From a virus: a stretch of DNA of 23,608 nucleotides. Below the pieces are notes generated by a model that searched no databases, was not told where the DNA came from, and saw only the letters and a list, made by a program, of their open reading frames with translations. Positions 14,121-21,081 of this stretch are shown in pieces. How positions within the stretch are numbered: the stretch's first letter is position 1; each line of letters opens with the position of its first letter. Where the stretch lies: IMG/VR virus record IMGVR_UViG_3300042402_002075, positions 1-23,608 of that record, one strand, 5' to 3'. A program made the position numbers and the translations under genes.

Positions 14121-14731
14121 ATCTTTTTTATATCATAGTAAAAACTATCTGTATCTTCAGATACCCACCTATCTGCAACTGATTCTACAGAAAGTAACTG
14201 ATTATCTACTTTTATATCCTTTGGATCTATTGGGAATTCTTTTGTTACCCAGTTAGAATCCTTCCAGAATATTCTATTATTAGGCATGCAAAGTAGATAT
14301 CCATCATCAGCTACTAGTATGTGCCCGCATTTATAATCACTTGGCTCATTACTATAAGGATTGTTCTGCCAATCTACTGTAAACATGTAAGTAGCCCAGA
14401 TAAAACTCTTATCTCTGAGTATTACTTTACATTTTCTTTCTTTTAAGAATTCGTAGTTTATTACAGTAACATCATTAGCAAAACAATCCCATAGTTGCTT
14501 ATAGTAGTAAGGTATATCATTTACCGGTTCTTTAAGAAATATCTCTGATATAGGTACCCTAGATCTTAACATACCATAATCTGTCATTATATGAAATGTA
14601 AGTATCTTATTTTCAACAGATTGAATAGCAAAAGCATAAGCATTGTGATACTTATCTTTATCTTTTTCTTTCTTAGTAAAGTGAGATAGTCTTACTAGAC
14701 ATTTAAAATATGGTATGTTTTCGTTGAGCAT
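14117..14731 (-). CDS. Unknown protein (204 aa) downstream of the glucosaminidase gene
   Basis: I do not recognise it. The sequence is rich in aromatic residues and Asp (YKQLWDCFANDVTVINYEFL, WATYMFTVDWQNNPY, RIFWKDSNW) and strand-prone throughout, with no signal peptide. It begins at 14731, where the upstream stop and this start share one base. Expression together with the glucosaminidase is likely, but nothing shows a lysis role. Confidence 0.7.
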   Translation of the reverse strand: MLNENIPYFKCLVRLSHFTKKEKDKDKYHNAYAFAIQSVENKILTFHIMTDYGMLRSRVPISEIFLKEPVNDIPYYYKQLWDCFANDVTVINYEFLKERKCKVILRDKSFIWATYMFTVDWQNNPYSNEPSDYKCGHILVADDGYLLCMPNNRIFWKDSNWVTKEFPIDPKDIKVDNQLLSVESVADRWVSEDTDSFYYDIKKI

Positions 14732-15318
14732 TACTCCCGGAAGTATTTCTTAAGCTTTAAGCTGTCTACTGTTTTCTTAATAACCACAGCATAGGTAGAA
14801 TCAGCTGCGTATCCATCTGCTAATTTAGCATAATATTCTGACTCTGAATCTACTCCTTGCATTCTATTATTTTGAAACATAGCATAATCATATACAGAAC
14901 TAACCCAGTCTGAGTAATAAGCGTGTCCAGACTTAGTACCTAATGCGGTTGTTGTTCTTACATTAGGTTCCTTCATTCCAAATAGATTGTGATTACTCTT
15001 AAATATCTTACTAGTAAAGTTCCCGGATTCAATCTTAGCTTGGGCCAGTACAATATAAGGATACTTAATATTAGTCTTTCTTAACAGATCTATTAAAGCT
15101 TCTTCATTAAAAGGCTGAGCTTCTACATATACAGTATCTGTTTGTTTAGTGTTGTGAGTAATCTTGTTGACTATGTAACTATTTGTTCCTGATAACCATC
15201 CAATCACAAATAGAATACAGAGGGATGATAGTAAAACCAGAATAACTTTAGCATAAGACTTCTTCTTTACTTTCTCAAACTGGAGAGTTTCTCTATTGTA
15301 TTTAAATAAGTTCTTCAT
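14731..15318 (-). CDS. Membrane-anchored glucosaminidase, probable endolysin (195 aa)
   Basis: The N-terminus is basic (KVKKKSYAK, 16-24) and leads into one transmembrane helix (about 24-42), then a linker and a glucosaminidase domain (about 70-195). The domain shows AQAKIESGNFTSKIF with the likely catalytic Glu 97, NLFGMK (111-116), the W..S.YDYA. region and YA.L.DGYA. It should cleave the glycan strands of peptidoglycan. With no signal cleavage site and a weakly hydrophobic helix containing Ser and Gly, it could be a signal-anchor-release endolysin. It may instead be a virion-associated hydrolase; neither is proven. Confidence 0.85.
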   Translation of the reverse strand: MKNLFKYNRETLQFEKVKKKSYAKVILVLLSSLCILFVIGWLSGTNSYIVNKITHNTKQTDTVYVEAQPFNEEALIDLLRKTNIKYPYIVLAQAKIESGNFTSKIFKSNHNLFGMKEPNVRTTTALGTKSGHAYYSDWVSSVYDYAMFQNNRMQGVDSESEYYAKLADGYAADSTYAVVIKKTVDSLKLKKYFRE

Positions 15319-15328
15319 GTTAGTTTGT

Positions 15329-15922
15329 TTAATAAATATATTCTCCTACCCATTGAGCAGGAACTTCTTTACGTAAATCTCCTGTATCAGGTCTTATTGT
15401 ATTTTCATGTTCAAACCCAACAGGTATCTTTGGTTGTTGGAGGGATTCTAATTGTTCAGATACAAATTCTTCACACTCTTGGTATGTATCTCCACCTCCA
15501 CCACTTACATAAGCAAGATTGATGGCTTTTCTCAAATCCTCCTCTGTGTACTTATACTTCTCTTTGGCTTTGTTGTAACCAAGCATAAATAAATCCATTC
15601 CATCAGATAAATTAACTCTATCTTCTTCATAGTAAATTGAATCACCAACTATTTCATCAGCCAACTTCTCAACCTCATCTTCAAGTGGTGGTAGTAAATC
15701 TACACCTTCAAGTATTGGTGAGTTTTTTGGTAAGTGTGCTATGATTTTTTTACAAGCAGTTCTATACAAATATTTATGATTTTCTCTATCAGATTCTTGG
15801 TCTTTAAATCTTTGTATATCTTGCTCTCCACCCCAAGTAAACAAATAGTAATCACCTTCTTTAATCTCTGAATCATCTACAACAAGTATATAGTTTTCTG
15901 TGGTTATTATTTTGTGCTGCAT
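15329..15922 (-). CDS. Conserved phage protein of unknown function (197 aa)
   Basis: The opening MQHKIITTENYILVVDDSEIKEGDYYL, followed by CKKIIAHLP and SPILEGVDLLPPLEDEVEKLAD, matches a family I recall from many Bacteroidetes phages and prophages with no assigned function. The N-terminal half is strand-prone; the second half is helical with an acidic EEDLRKAINLAY segment and a Gly-rich turn. No signal or membrane segment. It is 10 nt upstream of the glucosaminidase start. Confidence 0.75.
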   Translation of the reverse strand: MQHKIITTENYILVVDDSEIKEGDYYLFTWGGEQDIQRFKDQESDRENHKYLYRTACKKIIAHLPKNSPILEGVDLLPPLEDEVEKLADEIVGDSIYYEEDRVNLSDGMDLFMLGYNKAKEKYKYTEEDLRKAINLAYVSGGGGDTYQECEEFVSEQLESLQQPKIPVGFEHENTIRPDTGDLRKEVPAQWVGEYIY

Positions 15923-15923
15923 C

Positions 15924-16268
15924 CTATTTGTTTTTACAGATTTCTATTAGCTTTTTAAGACAAGCAAGTTCTGCTTCTTCATGTGAATAACAATCTACGA
16001 CTTCATCCACGCAACCGCTAGAAGGATCTACTTGGTCAACTAAATCCATATATTCAGGAGTTGTTCTATGTATAATAACAGCATGATTACCATTACGTAA
16101 ATAGAATATTTGAAACATAAGATTATGTCTCTCTCTAAACCATCTTAAAACTAAAGCTTGTTCTGAAACTCTTTCAGCACTATTTAATGGTAAATCATCT
16201 AACTCTTCTATTGTAGTCGCAGAATAATGTATGTAACCAAGTCTTTTTAATTCTTTAAATATTTTCAT
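15924..16268 (-). CDS. Unknown protein (114 aa)
   Basis: I do not recognise it. It reads as a small alpha/beta protein: MKIFKELKRLGYIHYSATTIEEL, a basic-aromatic middle with RWFRERHNLMFQIFYLR, then an acidic, Cys-containing end (EAELACLKKLIEICKNK). It lies 2 nt after the upstream gene and 1 nt before the next, in an uninterrupted run of small minus-strand genes. Confidence 0.7.
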   Translation of the reverse strand: MKIFKELKRLGYIHYSATTIEELDDLPLNSAERVSEQALVLRWFRERHNLMFQIFYLRNGNHAVIIHRTTPEYMDLVDQVDPSSGCVDEVVDCYSHEEAELACLKKLIEICKNK

Positions 16269-16270
16269 TA

Positions 16271-16936
16271 TTACCCAAGTTTTAAAATTTTAGCAATCTG
16301 TATTATTTCATCATGTGAAACTTCTTTACACCCTACTTTTAAACCATTTGGTTTACAATCAAATGAGTTTTCTATTTCAGAAGAAAATTGTCTTAATGTA
16401 CTTACACAATAAAATTCTTTTTGGTATTCTAAATACTTAGTTATGTTTTTGTGGATACCTATTAAATCTTTCCAAACATTATTAAAATAATAACATTTAT
16501 ATTGTCCTATAAGTATTTGACCTTCACAAAAAGAATGTAAATCATAATAAGTTATTTCATCTTTAGTAGCTAATCTTTTCCAAGTATTAGGATTATTATT
16601 AACAGCTTCTATTGAAGCATAATTAGGTCTCCATTCTTTTTGATAATCATTTTTATAAACAACAGTAGTATAAGCTTTCTTTTCTCCTTCATGCCAAACC
16701 CAATCACCTACTTTAAAATTATTCATAGGCGTTTCTATTACTTCAAACCAATCAGATAATTCTATATCTAAATGGTCTTCTTTATATTTACCATTTAAAT
16801 AATCAGCTAAAAATTTATCAGAATTATGAGTATTAATAAGGTAAGAATATTTAATTCTAAATGCTTCTGGAGATAAAATAGTATATGCTTTATCAAAAGG
16901 AGTATCTTTTAATATTTTTATATTATATTGAAACAT
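16271..16936 (-). CDS. Unknown protein (221 aa)
   Basis: I do not recognise it. A short segment FKVGDWVWHEGEKKAYTTVV (around residues 74-93) resembles the small SH3-like modules common in phage accessory proteins. The rest is aromatic and Lys-rich with helical ends. A repeated-domain origin is possible, since the region around 115-165 again has CEGQILIGQYKCYYF. Codon use is as A+T-rich as in its neighbours. Confidence 0.7.
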   Translation of the reverse strand: MFQYNIKILKDTPFDKAYTILSPEAFRIKYSYLINTHNSDKFLADYLNGKYKEDHLDIELSDWFEVIETPMNNFKVGDWVWHEGEKKAYTTVVYKNDYQKEWRPNYASIEAVNNNPNTWKRLATKDEITYYDLHSFCEGQILIGQYKCYYFNNVWKDLIGIHKNITKYLEYQKEFYCVSTLRQFSSEIENSFDCKPNGLKVGCKEVSHDEIIQIAKILKLG

Positions 16937-16942
16937 TTCTAT

Positions 16943-17173
16943 TTATTTTATTAAAGTTAATGGGTAAGCGTTTAGAACAGCATCTTCTACTTCTTCATAA
17001 GTTGCTATATCGCTACTAGAACCTAGACAAGGTATGCTTTCTAAGGCCTCTTTCAAAGCAGCTTCAACATGTAGTTTAGCAAACTCAATTAGCATTTCTT
17101 CTATATCCACATGAGAATCATTATTGTTTTCTTCAATGTAGTTTTGATAAAATGCTTTTGCTGTTGGTATCAT
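16943..17173 (-). CDS. Unknown small acidic protein (76 aa)
   Basis: The sequence MIPTAKAFYQNYIEENNN...IEEMLIEFAKLHVEAALKEAL is a pattern I recall from many small Bacteroidetes phage proteins: an N-terminal A..F, then an amphipathic EFAKLHVEAALKEA helix. Its function is unknown. It starts 1 nt after the newly noted 40-residue Cys protein. Confidence 0.75.
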   Translation of the reverse strand: MIPTAKAFYQNYIEENNNDSHVDIEEMLIEFAKLHVEAALKEALESIPCLGSSSDIATYEEVEDAVLNAYPLTLIK

Positions 17174-17174
17174 A

Positions 17175-17297
17175 TTATTTATTTTTTACAGGTTTAGGTG
17201 TACATACATGACCATCACTCCATTTAATTCCTGGAGGAGGTGTTGTTTCTGGTGAGCTGTACTTGGTACCACACTCACTACATATAAATTTATTCAT
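17175..17297 (-). CDS. Tiny Cys-containing protein, possible half zinc ribbon (40 aa)
   Basis: The frame is short but convincing: MNKFICSECGTKYSSPET, a Pro-rich turn (TPPPGIKW), then SDGHVCTPKPVKNK. CSEC plus His 30 and Cys 32 could bind one zinc. The ATG at 17297 overlaps the end of the upstream gene by 8 nt (ATGAATAA), and the stop lies just before the next start, so it fills an otherwise empty 116-nt gap in a tightly packed operon. Confidence 0.7.
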   Translation of the reverse strand: MNKFICSECGTKYSSPETTPPPGIKWSDGHVCTPKPVKNK

Positions 17298-17562
17298 TGT
17301 CTTGTTTTTTAGTTGGTGGATTATAGTTTTTAATAATATAGGCTAATATTTCTGAGTCATCCCAAGATCCTGATTCAGCCATTATTATATCCCAACCTTC
17401 ACCTTCCTTCATGGTTAACCAGTTATCAGCCATATCTTGTTGACATTGAGTGTAGCCATTGATAAAGCCAGCACTAAAAAAACCATATTCCCCTCCAATG
17501 CCCCCTTGGATGTCTCTATAAATTTCTAATTTTAACTGTTCTATTTCTTCTTTTGTTTTCAT
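17290..17562 (-). CDS. Unknown protein (90 aa)
   Basis: The ATG at 17562 is preferred to the longer frame (to 17592), as it follows the upstream stop by one base and starts MKTKEEIEQLKLEIYRDI. Motifs include FFSAGFINGYTQCQQDMADNW and WDIIMAESGSWDDSE. This resembles small conserved proteins of Bacteroidetes phages, of unknown function. No membrane segment. Confidence 0.72.
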   Translation of the reverse strand: MKTKEEIEQLKLEIYRDIQGGIGGEYGFFSAGFINGYTQCQQDMADNWLTMKEGEGWDIIMAESGSWDDSEILAYIIKNYNPPTKKQDNE

Positions 17563-17563
17563 A

Positions 17564-17962
17564 TTATCTATAATTACCTCCAGTAGTATCACCTATCTGT
17601 ATGATAGCTTCAATAGCTAGGGCTAGTTCATCTTTACTACAATCTGCAAAGGATTTACATATCATAAATACTTCACCTCCCAGATTCTTTTTTACACATA
17701 AGCCTGCTTGTCTCTTGACTTCAAGCTTCATGTCTTCAAAGCTATAGCCAGTATCCTTGGCTAGTTCTCTTATACATGCATGGATCTTAGCTAGTTGAGG
17801 CACGGTGCCATTATCAGTAGTAGCTTCCATGAATACCTCAACTATCTGATCTTCTTCTACAGTTTTAACAAACTCATTATACTTAGCTGAAGATCCCGCA
17901 TCTCTATGCTCTAGTTTATCACCCTTCTTTACTAGGTGACCATGATAAATACTGTGTTTCAT
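17564..17962 (-). CDS. Possible NinB-like recombination protein (132 aa)
   Basis: The pattern YNEFVKTVEEDQIVEVFMEAT, then a helix with PQLAKIHACIRELAKDTG, then YSFEDMKLEVKRQAGLC, recalls the NinB/Orf family of phage recombination mediators, which bind single-stranded DNA. The Arg-Gln contact residues of NinB are not all visible, so this is tentative. The C-terminal segment (SKDELALAIEAIIQIGDTTGG) is also in keeping. It starts at 17962, sharing one base with the upstream stop. Confidence 0.72.
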   Translation of the reverse strand: MKHSIYHGHLVKKGDKLEHRDAGSSAKYNEFVKTVEEDQIVEVFMEATTDNGTVPQLAKIHACIRELAKDTGYSFEDMKLEVKRQAGLCVKKNLGGEVFMICKSFADCSKDELALAIEAIIQIGDTTGGNYR

Positions 17963-18174
17963 TACTTGTCTCCTTCTCCATTAAGAATTGAGTTAAGTTG
18001 ATCTAATACACTTTGATTATTCTTTGTCCAAAGCATATTACATTTGAACTCATTTTTCTCAAGTGTATATGGTTCTTTTGTAAAATAAGATTGATATTCA
18101 CTGGGTTTTGCAGTGTAGCGAAAACACTGATCTTTCAGGGGACAATTGGTACCTTTACAAAGGGTTATATCCAT
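17962..18174 (-). CDS. Small conserved Cys protein (70 aa)
   Basis: The N-terminus, ITLCKGTNCPLKDQCFRYTAKPSEYQSYF, plus a later Cys (FKCNMLW) is a pattern I remember from many crAss-like and related phages, and the four Cys (6, 11, 17, 45) could bind zinc. Its function is unknown. It sits just downstream of a free-standing nuclease gene, with 12 nt between them. Confidence 0.78.
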   Translation of the reverse strand: MDITLCKGTNCPLKDQCFRYTAKPSEYQSYFTKEPYTLEKNEFKCNMLWTKNNQSVLDQLNSILNGEGDK

Positions 18175-18186
18175 TTGATTTTATTT

Positions 18187-18849
18187 TTAAAATATGTAAC
18201 ATTCAGTTTCTCCTTTGAAATTAATCAAAGGTTTATACTTGTACTTTTTAAATAGTCTTTTTGTTTTATTTTCTAGATCATAGATATATCCCGACTCACC
18301 TTCTATAATTTTAATTATTTCATAGTTATAAGGAATATAAGTCATTCTTTTTTTAGGATTTCTTGTAGTAATACCTATTTTAATAAAAGTCTCAGTATCA
18401 TTATAAAGCCTTACTTTATACAAGTAAGCTGTAGATGCCAGTCTTTTCCACTGTGATCTTGACCATCCTCTTTTAACTTTACAACATGATTTTGTGTGAC
18501 CAGCTTGTATATTACCTATAAGACTTTCCCAGTGTTTTTTACAAATAGGACATTCAAATATTGCTCTTTGAGCATGCTTATATGTACCGCAGCTTCTTAT
18601 AAATTTTATTCCATTAATGATGTCCCCTTCATTATATATGAAAGGTTTGTTTCCTTTCTTGCATCCACAACTTTTTCTTTTATTATTTACAACATCAACC
18701 ACCCTTGTATTAAATTGCTTACCACAATGACATTTAAATTCTGCCATTCTTATTTTTGTTTTTTTATAGTAGCTAGGTGCTATATCATATAGATAGATAA
18801 TATTATGATTACCTACTATTTGATTTGGAAGTTGCTTATAATGTTTCAT
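18187..18849 (-). CDS. Free-standing nuclease: zinc modules plus GIY-YIG-like T5orf172 domain (220 aa)
   Basis: Residues 39-63 (CHCG, SCGC) and 100-123 (CPIC, SCC) are two zinc modules like those in the HNH gene at 4576-5331. The C-terminal domain (142-220) has YLYKVRLYN, FIKIGITTRNPKKRM, an E-containing helix (GYIYDLENKTKRLFKKYKY) and GETECY, the T5orf172/MUG113-type GIY-YIG pattern. This would be a homing-type nuclease. The ATG at 18849 was chosen over a start at 18894, because the upstream segment is promoter-like. It sits between unrelated small genes. Confidence 0.82.
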   Translation of the reverse strand: MKHYKQLPNQIVGNHNIIYLYDIAPSYYKKTKIRMAEFKCHCGKQFNTRVVDVVNNKRKSCGCKKGNKPFIYNEGDIINGIKFIRSCGTYKHAQRAIFECPICKKHWESLIGNIQAGHTKSCCKVKRGWSRSQWKRLASTAYLYKVRLYNDTETFIKIGITTRNPKKRMTYIPYNYEIIKIIEGESGYIYDLENKTKRLFKKYKYKPLINFKGETECYIF

Positions 18850-18857
18850 AACAAGAT

Positions 18858-18892
18858 GTTTGTAGCAAATATACATAATATCTGCTACAAAC
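18858..18892 (-). promoter_or_regulatory. Promoter-like element within a 10-bp inverted repeat before the nuclease gene
   Basis: On the minus strand GTTTGTAGCA (18892-18883) and TGCTACAAAC (18867-18858) are perfect inverted repeats around 15 nt. TATATTTG (18873-18866), a TAnnTTTG match, overlaps the second arm. The ATG follows 16 nt after the TATATTTG. The layout suggests an operator or hairpin on a host-type promoter, unproven. Confidence 0.5.
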
Positions 18893-18914
18893 ACATGGTT
18901 ATGTCCATAATTAA

Positions 18915-19226
18915 TTAAGCTGGTTCTACTAAAGAAACTTCTTTTTTAAGAGCTTCTTCCGCAAGTTTGTCTATTATTTCATCCAGCTCTTCCAAGTTTT
19001 CAAGATCATCTGCTATTATAGCAAATCTCCAGGCACCAAAGTATTGGTAAGGGAAGTAAGGGTCTAAGTCTATTTCATATAGCTTGTACCCTATAGCTCC
19101 TCCTTGCATGTGTAATCTATCTACCTGTACAACAGTATAGATATTTTCTACTTTAACCCATGATCTTGTTGGGATAGACTCTGGTCTATCTGAGTCATTT
19201 ATACATATGACTCTGAAAGGCATCAT
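18915..19226 (-). CDS. Conserved small phage protein, SH3-like (103 aa)
   Basis: The sequence PFRVICINDSDRPESIPTRSWVKVENIYTVVQV followed by GYKLYEIDL and FPYQYFGAWRFAII is one I recall from Bacteroidetes phages; it reads like a small SH3-type barrel (an 'R.W.K.G.IYTV' unit) with an acidic tail. Its function is unknown. It starts at 19226, sharing ATGA with the upstream stop. Confidence 0.78.
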   Translation of the reverse strand: MMPFRVICINDSDRPESIPTRSWVKVENIYTVVQVDRLHMQGGAIGYKLYEIDLDPYFPYQYFGAWRFAIIADDLENLEELDEIIDKLAEEALKKEVSLVEPA

Positions 19227-19516
19227 TCTTCTTCGGAAATTATCTTCTCAATAATAACCTGATCCTCAGCATTATAATCAGGATTCCACTCAGGATTAGT
19301 AGAGTATCCTTTTACATAATGACCATGAACATTAGCATCAGCTCTAAGAGTCTTATGATACTCTTCTTCATTAATTTTTAATGAGCTTAACACTGGTTCA
19401 CCAAGAGGCATGAAGTTATGATCTGCACTATAGGCATTAATAGATAGCTCCTCATCAAACTGCTGTGTGATGATCACTATGTTCTTGTCTTTAATTGTAA
19501 GCGCTGTCTGTGGCAT
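19223..19516 (-). CDS. Unknown protein (97 aa)
   Basis: The start ATG at 19516 is preferred; upstream codons in this frame duplicate the coding region of the next gene. The sequence MPQTALTIKDKNIVIITQQFDEELSINAYSA is a beta hairpin-like start, followed by HFMPLGEP-like and ANVHGHYVKGY segments with several His. No domain is recognised. One base separates it from the previous stop. Confidence 0.72.
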   Translation of the reverse strand: MPQTALTIKDKNIVIITQQFDEELSINAYSADHNFMPLGEPVLSSLKINEEEYHKTLRADANVHGHYVKGYSTNPEWNPDYNAEDQVIIEKIISEEE

Positions 19517-19517
19517 A

Positions 19518-20081
19518 TTATAGATTTTGTCTAAAAATCCAATCCTCAAAGTCAAATTTACTATATCTTCCAGCATCAAATGCATCAGATAATATAGCTT
19601 TAACTTCAGATAAAGGTATAGATTTTTCTTTGGTTGGTTTAAACTTTTTAGGTTTATTTTCTTGGTCAATTAATAAGGTAGCTGTACCAAACTTATAGCA
19701 GCATGATTCACATAGAGTTTGAGATCTACTAGCTTCGAAGTGACTATTACAATACTGACACTCCATGTGGTAATGACCTTCTTTAAAAGGTAGAGCATTG
19801 AATTCATAATTGCTGTTTTGATTAAGCAGTTTGATACCTATCTTCCAGTCTCTATCTCTAAGAATTGCTTCTAAATCGCTATCAACAATTACAATTTCAT
19901 GTAATTCCCAATCATATTTAACTTTAGTACCAGCATCTGTAATCCACTGGTCTTTAACTATATGTGATAGTTTAGATATTTCTACATAAGCAGCATTAAA
20001 AGGGTCATACACAGCTACTTGCATACCCTCAAATAGATCTTTATCATCTAATACTTGGGCTACTATAGTACCATTAGTCAT
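19518..20081 (-). CDS. Unknown protein with a C-terminal zinc ribbon (187 aa)
   Basis: The first 100 residues are strand-prone (GTIVAQVLDDKDLFEGMQVAVYDPFNAAYVEIS). A Cys motif at about 109-127 (CQYCNSHF...LCESCC) is a typical four-Cys zinc ribbon. The tail contains SKFDFEDWIF. Function unknown; zinc ribbons of this type often mediate protein or nucleic-acid contact. It overlaps the upstream gene by 8 nt. Confidence 0.75.
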   Translation of the reverse strand: MTNGTIVAQVLDDKDLFEGMQVAVYDPFNAAYVEISKLSHIVKDQWITDAGTKVKYDWELHEIVIVDSDLEAILRDRDWKIGIKLLNQNSNYEFNALPFKEGHYHMECQYCNSHFEASRSQTLCESCCYKFGTATLLIDQENKPKKFKPTKEKSIPLSEVKAILSDAFDAGRYSKFDFEDWIFRQNL

Positions 20082-20277
20082 CTTTCCAGGTTTTAATACT
20101 TAGATAAATGTCATATAAAGTTGAGCGAGATAGCTTTTTAAGATAGAGTCTGTCAAAGCGCCACCCGGTTACTTCATCAAACTTAGCAAAATCTTCTAAG
20201 TATTTTTGCATATTAACACTAGGATCTGTACCACAGATCATGTTAATAAAGTCTTCTTTGTCAAGTGTTACTTCCAT
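20074..20277 (-). CDS. Unknown small protein (67 aa)
   Basis: I do not recognise it. It is a helical, mildly acidic protein (LDKEDFINMICGTDPS, YLEDFAKFDEVTGWRFDRLYLKKL). It overlaps the next gene downstream by 8 nt, which supports its start at 20277. Confidence 0.7.
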   Translation of the reverse strand: MEVTLDKEDFINMICGTDPSVNMQKYLEDFAKFDEVTGWRFDRLYLKKLSRSTLYDIYLSIKTWKDD

Positions 20278-20398
20278 TTTTATTCCTCCAATAAAATCTT
20301 GAATAATTTCTATAAAACTCTATACCACATATAGTATAAGACCAGAACTCAATCAATCTATACTTTGATACTCTAATAAATTCAACAAGTCTTTTCAT
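20261..20398 (-). CDS. Possible tiny basic protein (45 aa)
   Basis: An ATG at 20398 opens a 45-codon frame, MKRLVEFIRVSKYRLIEFWSYT..., that fills the gap between the genes at 20074 and 20382. It overlaps both neighbours by about 17 nt. The protein is basic and aromatic-rich. The gap would otherwise be 104 nt with no gene, unusual here, but an unrelated frame could be open by chance. Confidence 0.4.
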   Translation of the reverse strand: MKRLVEFIRVSKYRLIEFWSYTICGIEFYRNYSRFYWRNKNGSNT

Positions 20399-20591
20399 AG
20401 TTTTTTTCTCGTTGTTTTACTAACTCATCATATATGGATGATATTCGTGCCTTATCCTCTTTAGTATATGTAAGCCATTCACCACCATATCTTATGAATA
20501 AGTATGTAATATAAAACGCATTAAATATCTTACCAGTAATTGCAAGGCACAATACAAACGGTGATGCTATTATTCTAATTATTAAGCTCAT
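20382..20591 (-). CDS. Small membrane protein (69 aa)
   Basis: One transmembrane helix (about 5-33: IRIIASPFVLCLAITGKIFNAFYITYLFI) is followed by RYGGEWLTYTKEDKARISSIYDEL, a polar tail likely in the cytoplasm. The N-terminal motif 'LIIRIIASPFVL' is familiar from Bacteroidetes phage proteins of unknown function. It overlaps the next upstream gene by 4 nt. Confidence 0.75.
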   Translation of the reverse strand: MSLIIRIIASPFVLCLAITGKIFNAFYITYLFIRYGGEWLTYTKEDKARISSIYDELVKQREKNYEKTC

Positions 20592-20788
20592 AGTTTTTCT
20601 ATTTCTTGTTTAACTTCTTGCCAATACCTATGTTCAGACTCTAGGTTTTGTACATCCATCCAATCAAAATTGATTGCTTTTATGATTTCATCTACTGCTA
20701 TCAATGCAGATTCTTTTGCATTGTCACACTCTCTACAACTAAATGTAAATAGTTGAACAAGTTCATTTGCTTTTTCTTTTGGTACCAT
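20588..20788 (-). CDS. Small conserved protein (66 aa)
   Basis: The sequence KANELVQLFTFSC..CDNAKESALIAVDEIIKAI is a pattern I recall from Bacteroidetes phages, where a helix with AK..ALIAVDEI is a mark. Function unknown. It starts 2 nt after the ClpS stop, and its own stop overlaps the membrane-protein start by 4 nt. Confidence 0.72.
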   Translation of the reverse strand: MVPKEKANELVQLFTFSCRECDNAKESALIAVDEIIKAINFDWMDVQNLESEHRYWQEVKQEIEKL

Positions 20789-20790
20789 GA

Positions 20791-21081
20791 TTATTCAATA
20801 GTTACTGTTAAATCTTCTTGTTCAAGCTTTTCTTTAATAGGTTTAAGCTTTTTCATATTTCCTTGCTTAATAGAACACTTACCATTGTTATGCACAATCA
20901 TAGCACATTGCTCTGCTTGTACCATACTATGACCGCAATGCTTCATTAAACAGAGAATTACATGGTCAAATGTATTATGGTCATCATTCCATAATACTAT
21001 AGCCTTAGAAGGTTCAAGTAACTCCTTGATTAAGGAGTCTACCTGAACTTCTTCTTCAGTTTCAACTGAATACTTTATCAT
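20791..21081 (-). CDS. clpS: ClpS-like adaptor (96 aa)
   Basis: This matches the ClpS adaptor of the N-end rule. The N-degron pocket residues are in VLWNDDHNTFDHVI (Asn 32, Asp 33, Asp 34) and in MIVHNNGK (His 64). A helical CLMKHCGHSMVQAEQCA bridges them. Bacterial ClpS docks on ClpA/ClpC through its N-terminal tail; here the tail (about 20 residues) is short and acidic. Phage copies may redirect host proteolysis, but which proteins would be presented is unknown. It overlaps the ParB-like stop by 4 nt. Confidence 0.85.
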   Translation of the reverse strand: MIKYSVETEEEVQVDSLIKELLEPSKAIVLWNDDHNTFDHVILCLMKHCGHSMVQAEQCAMIVHNNGKCSIKQGNMKKLKPIKEKLEQEDLTVTIE

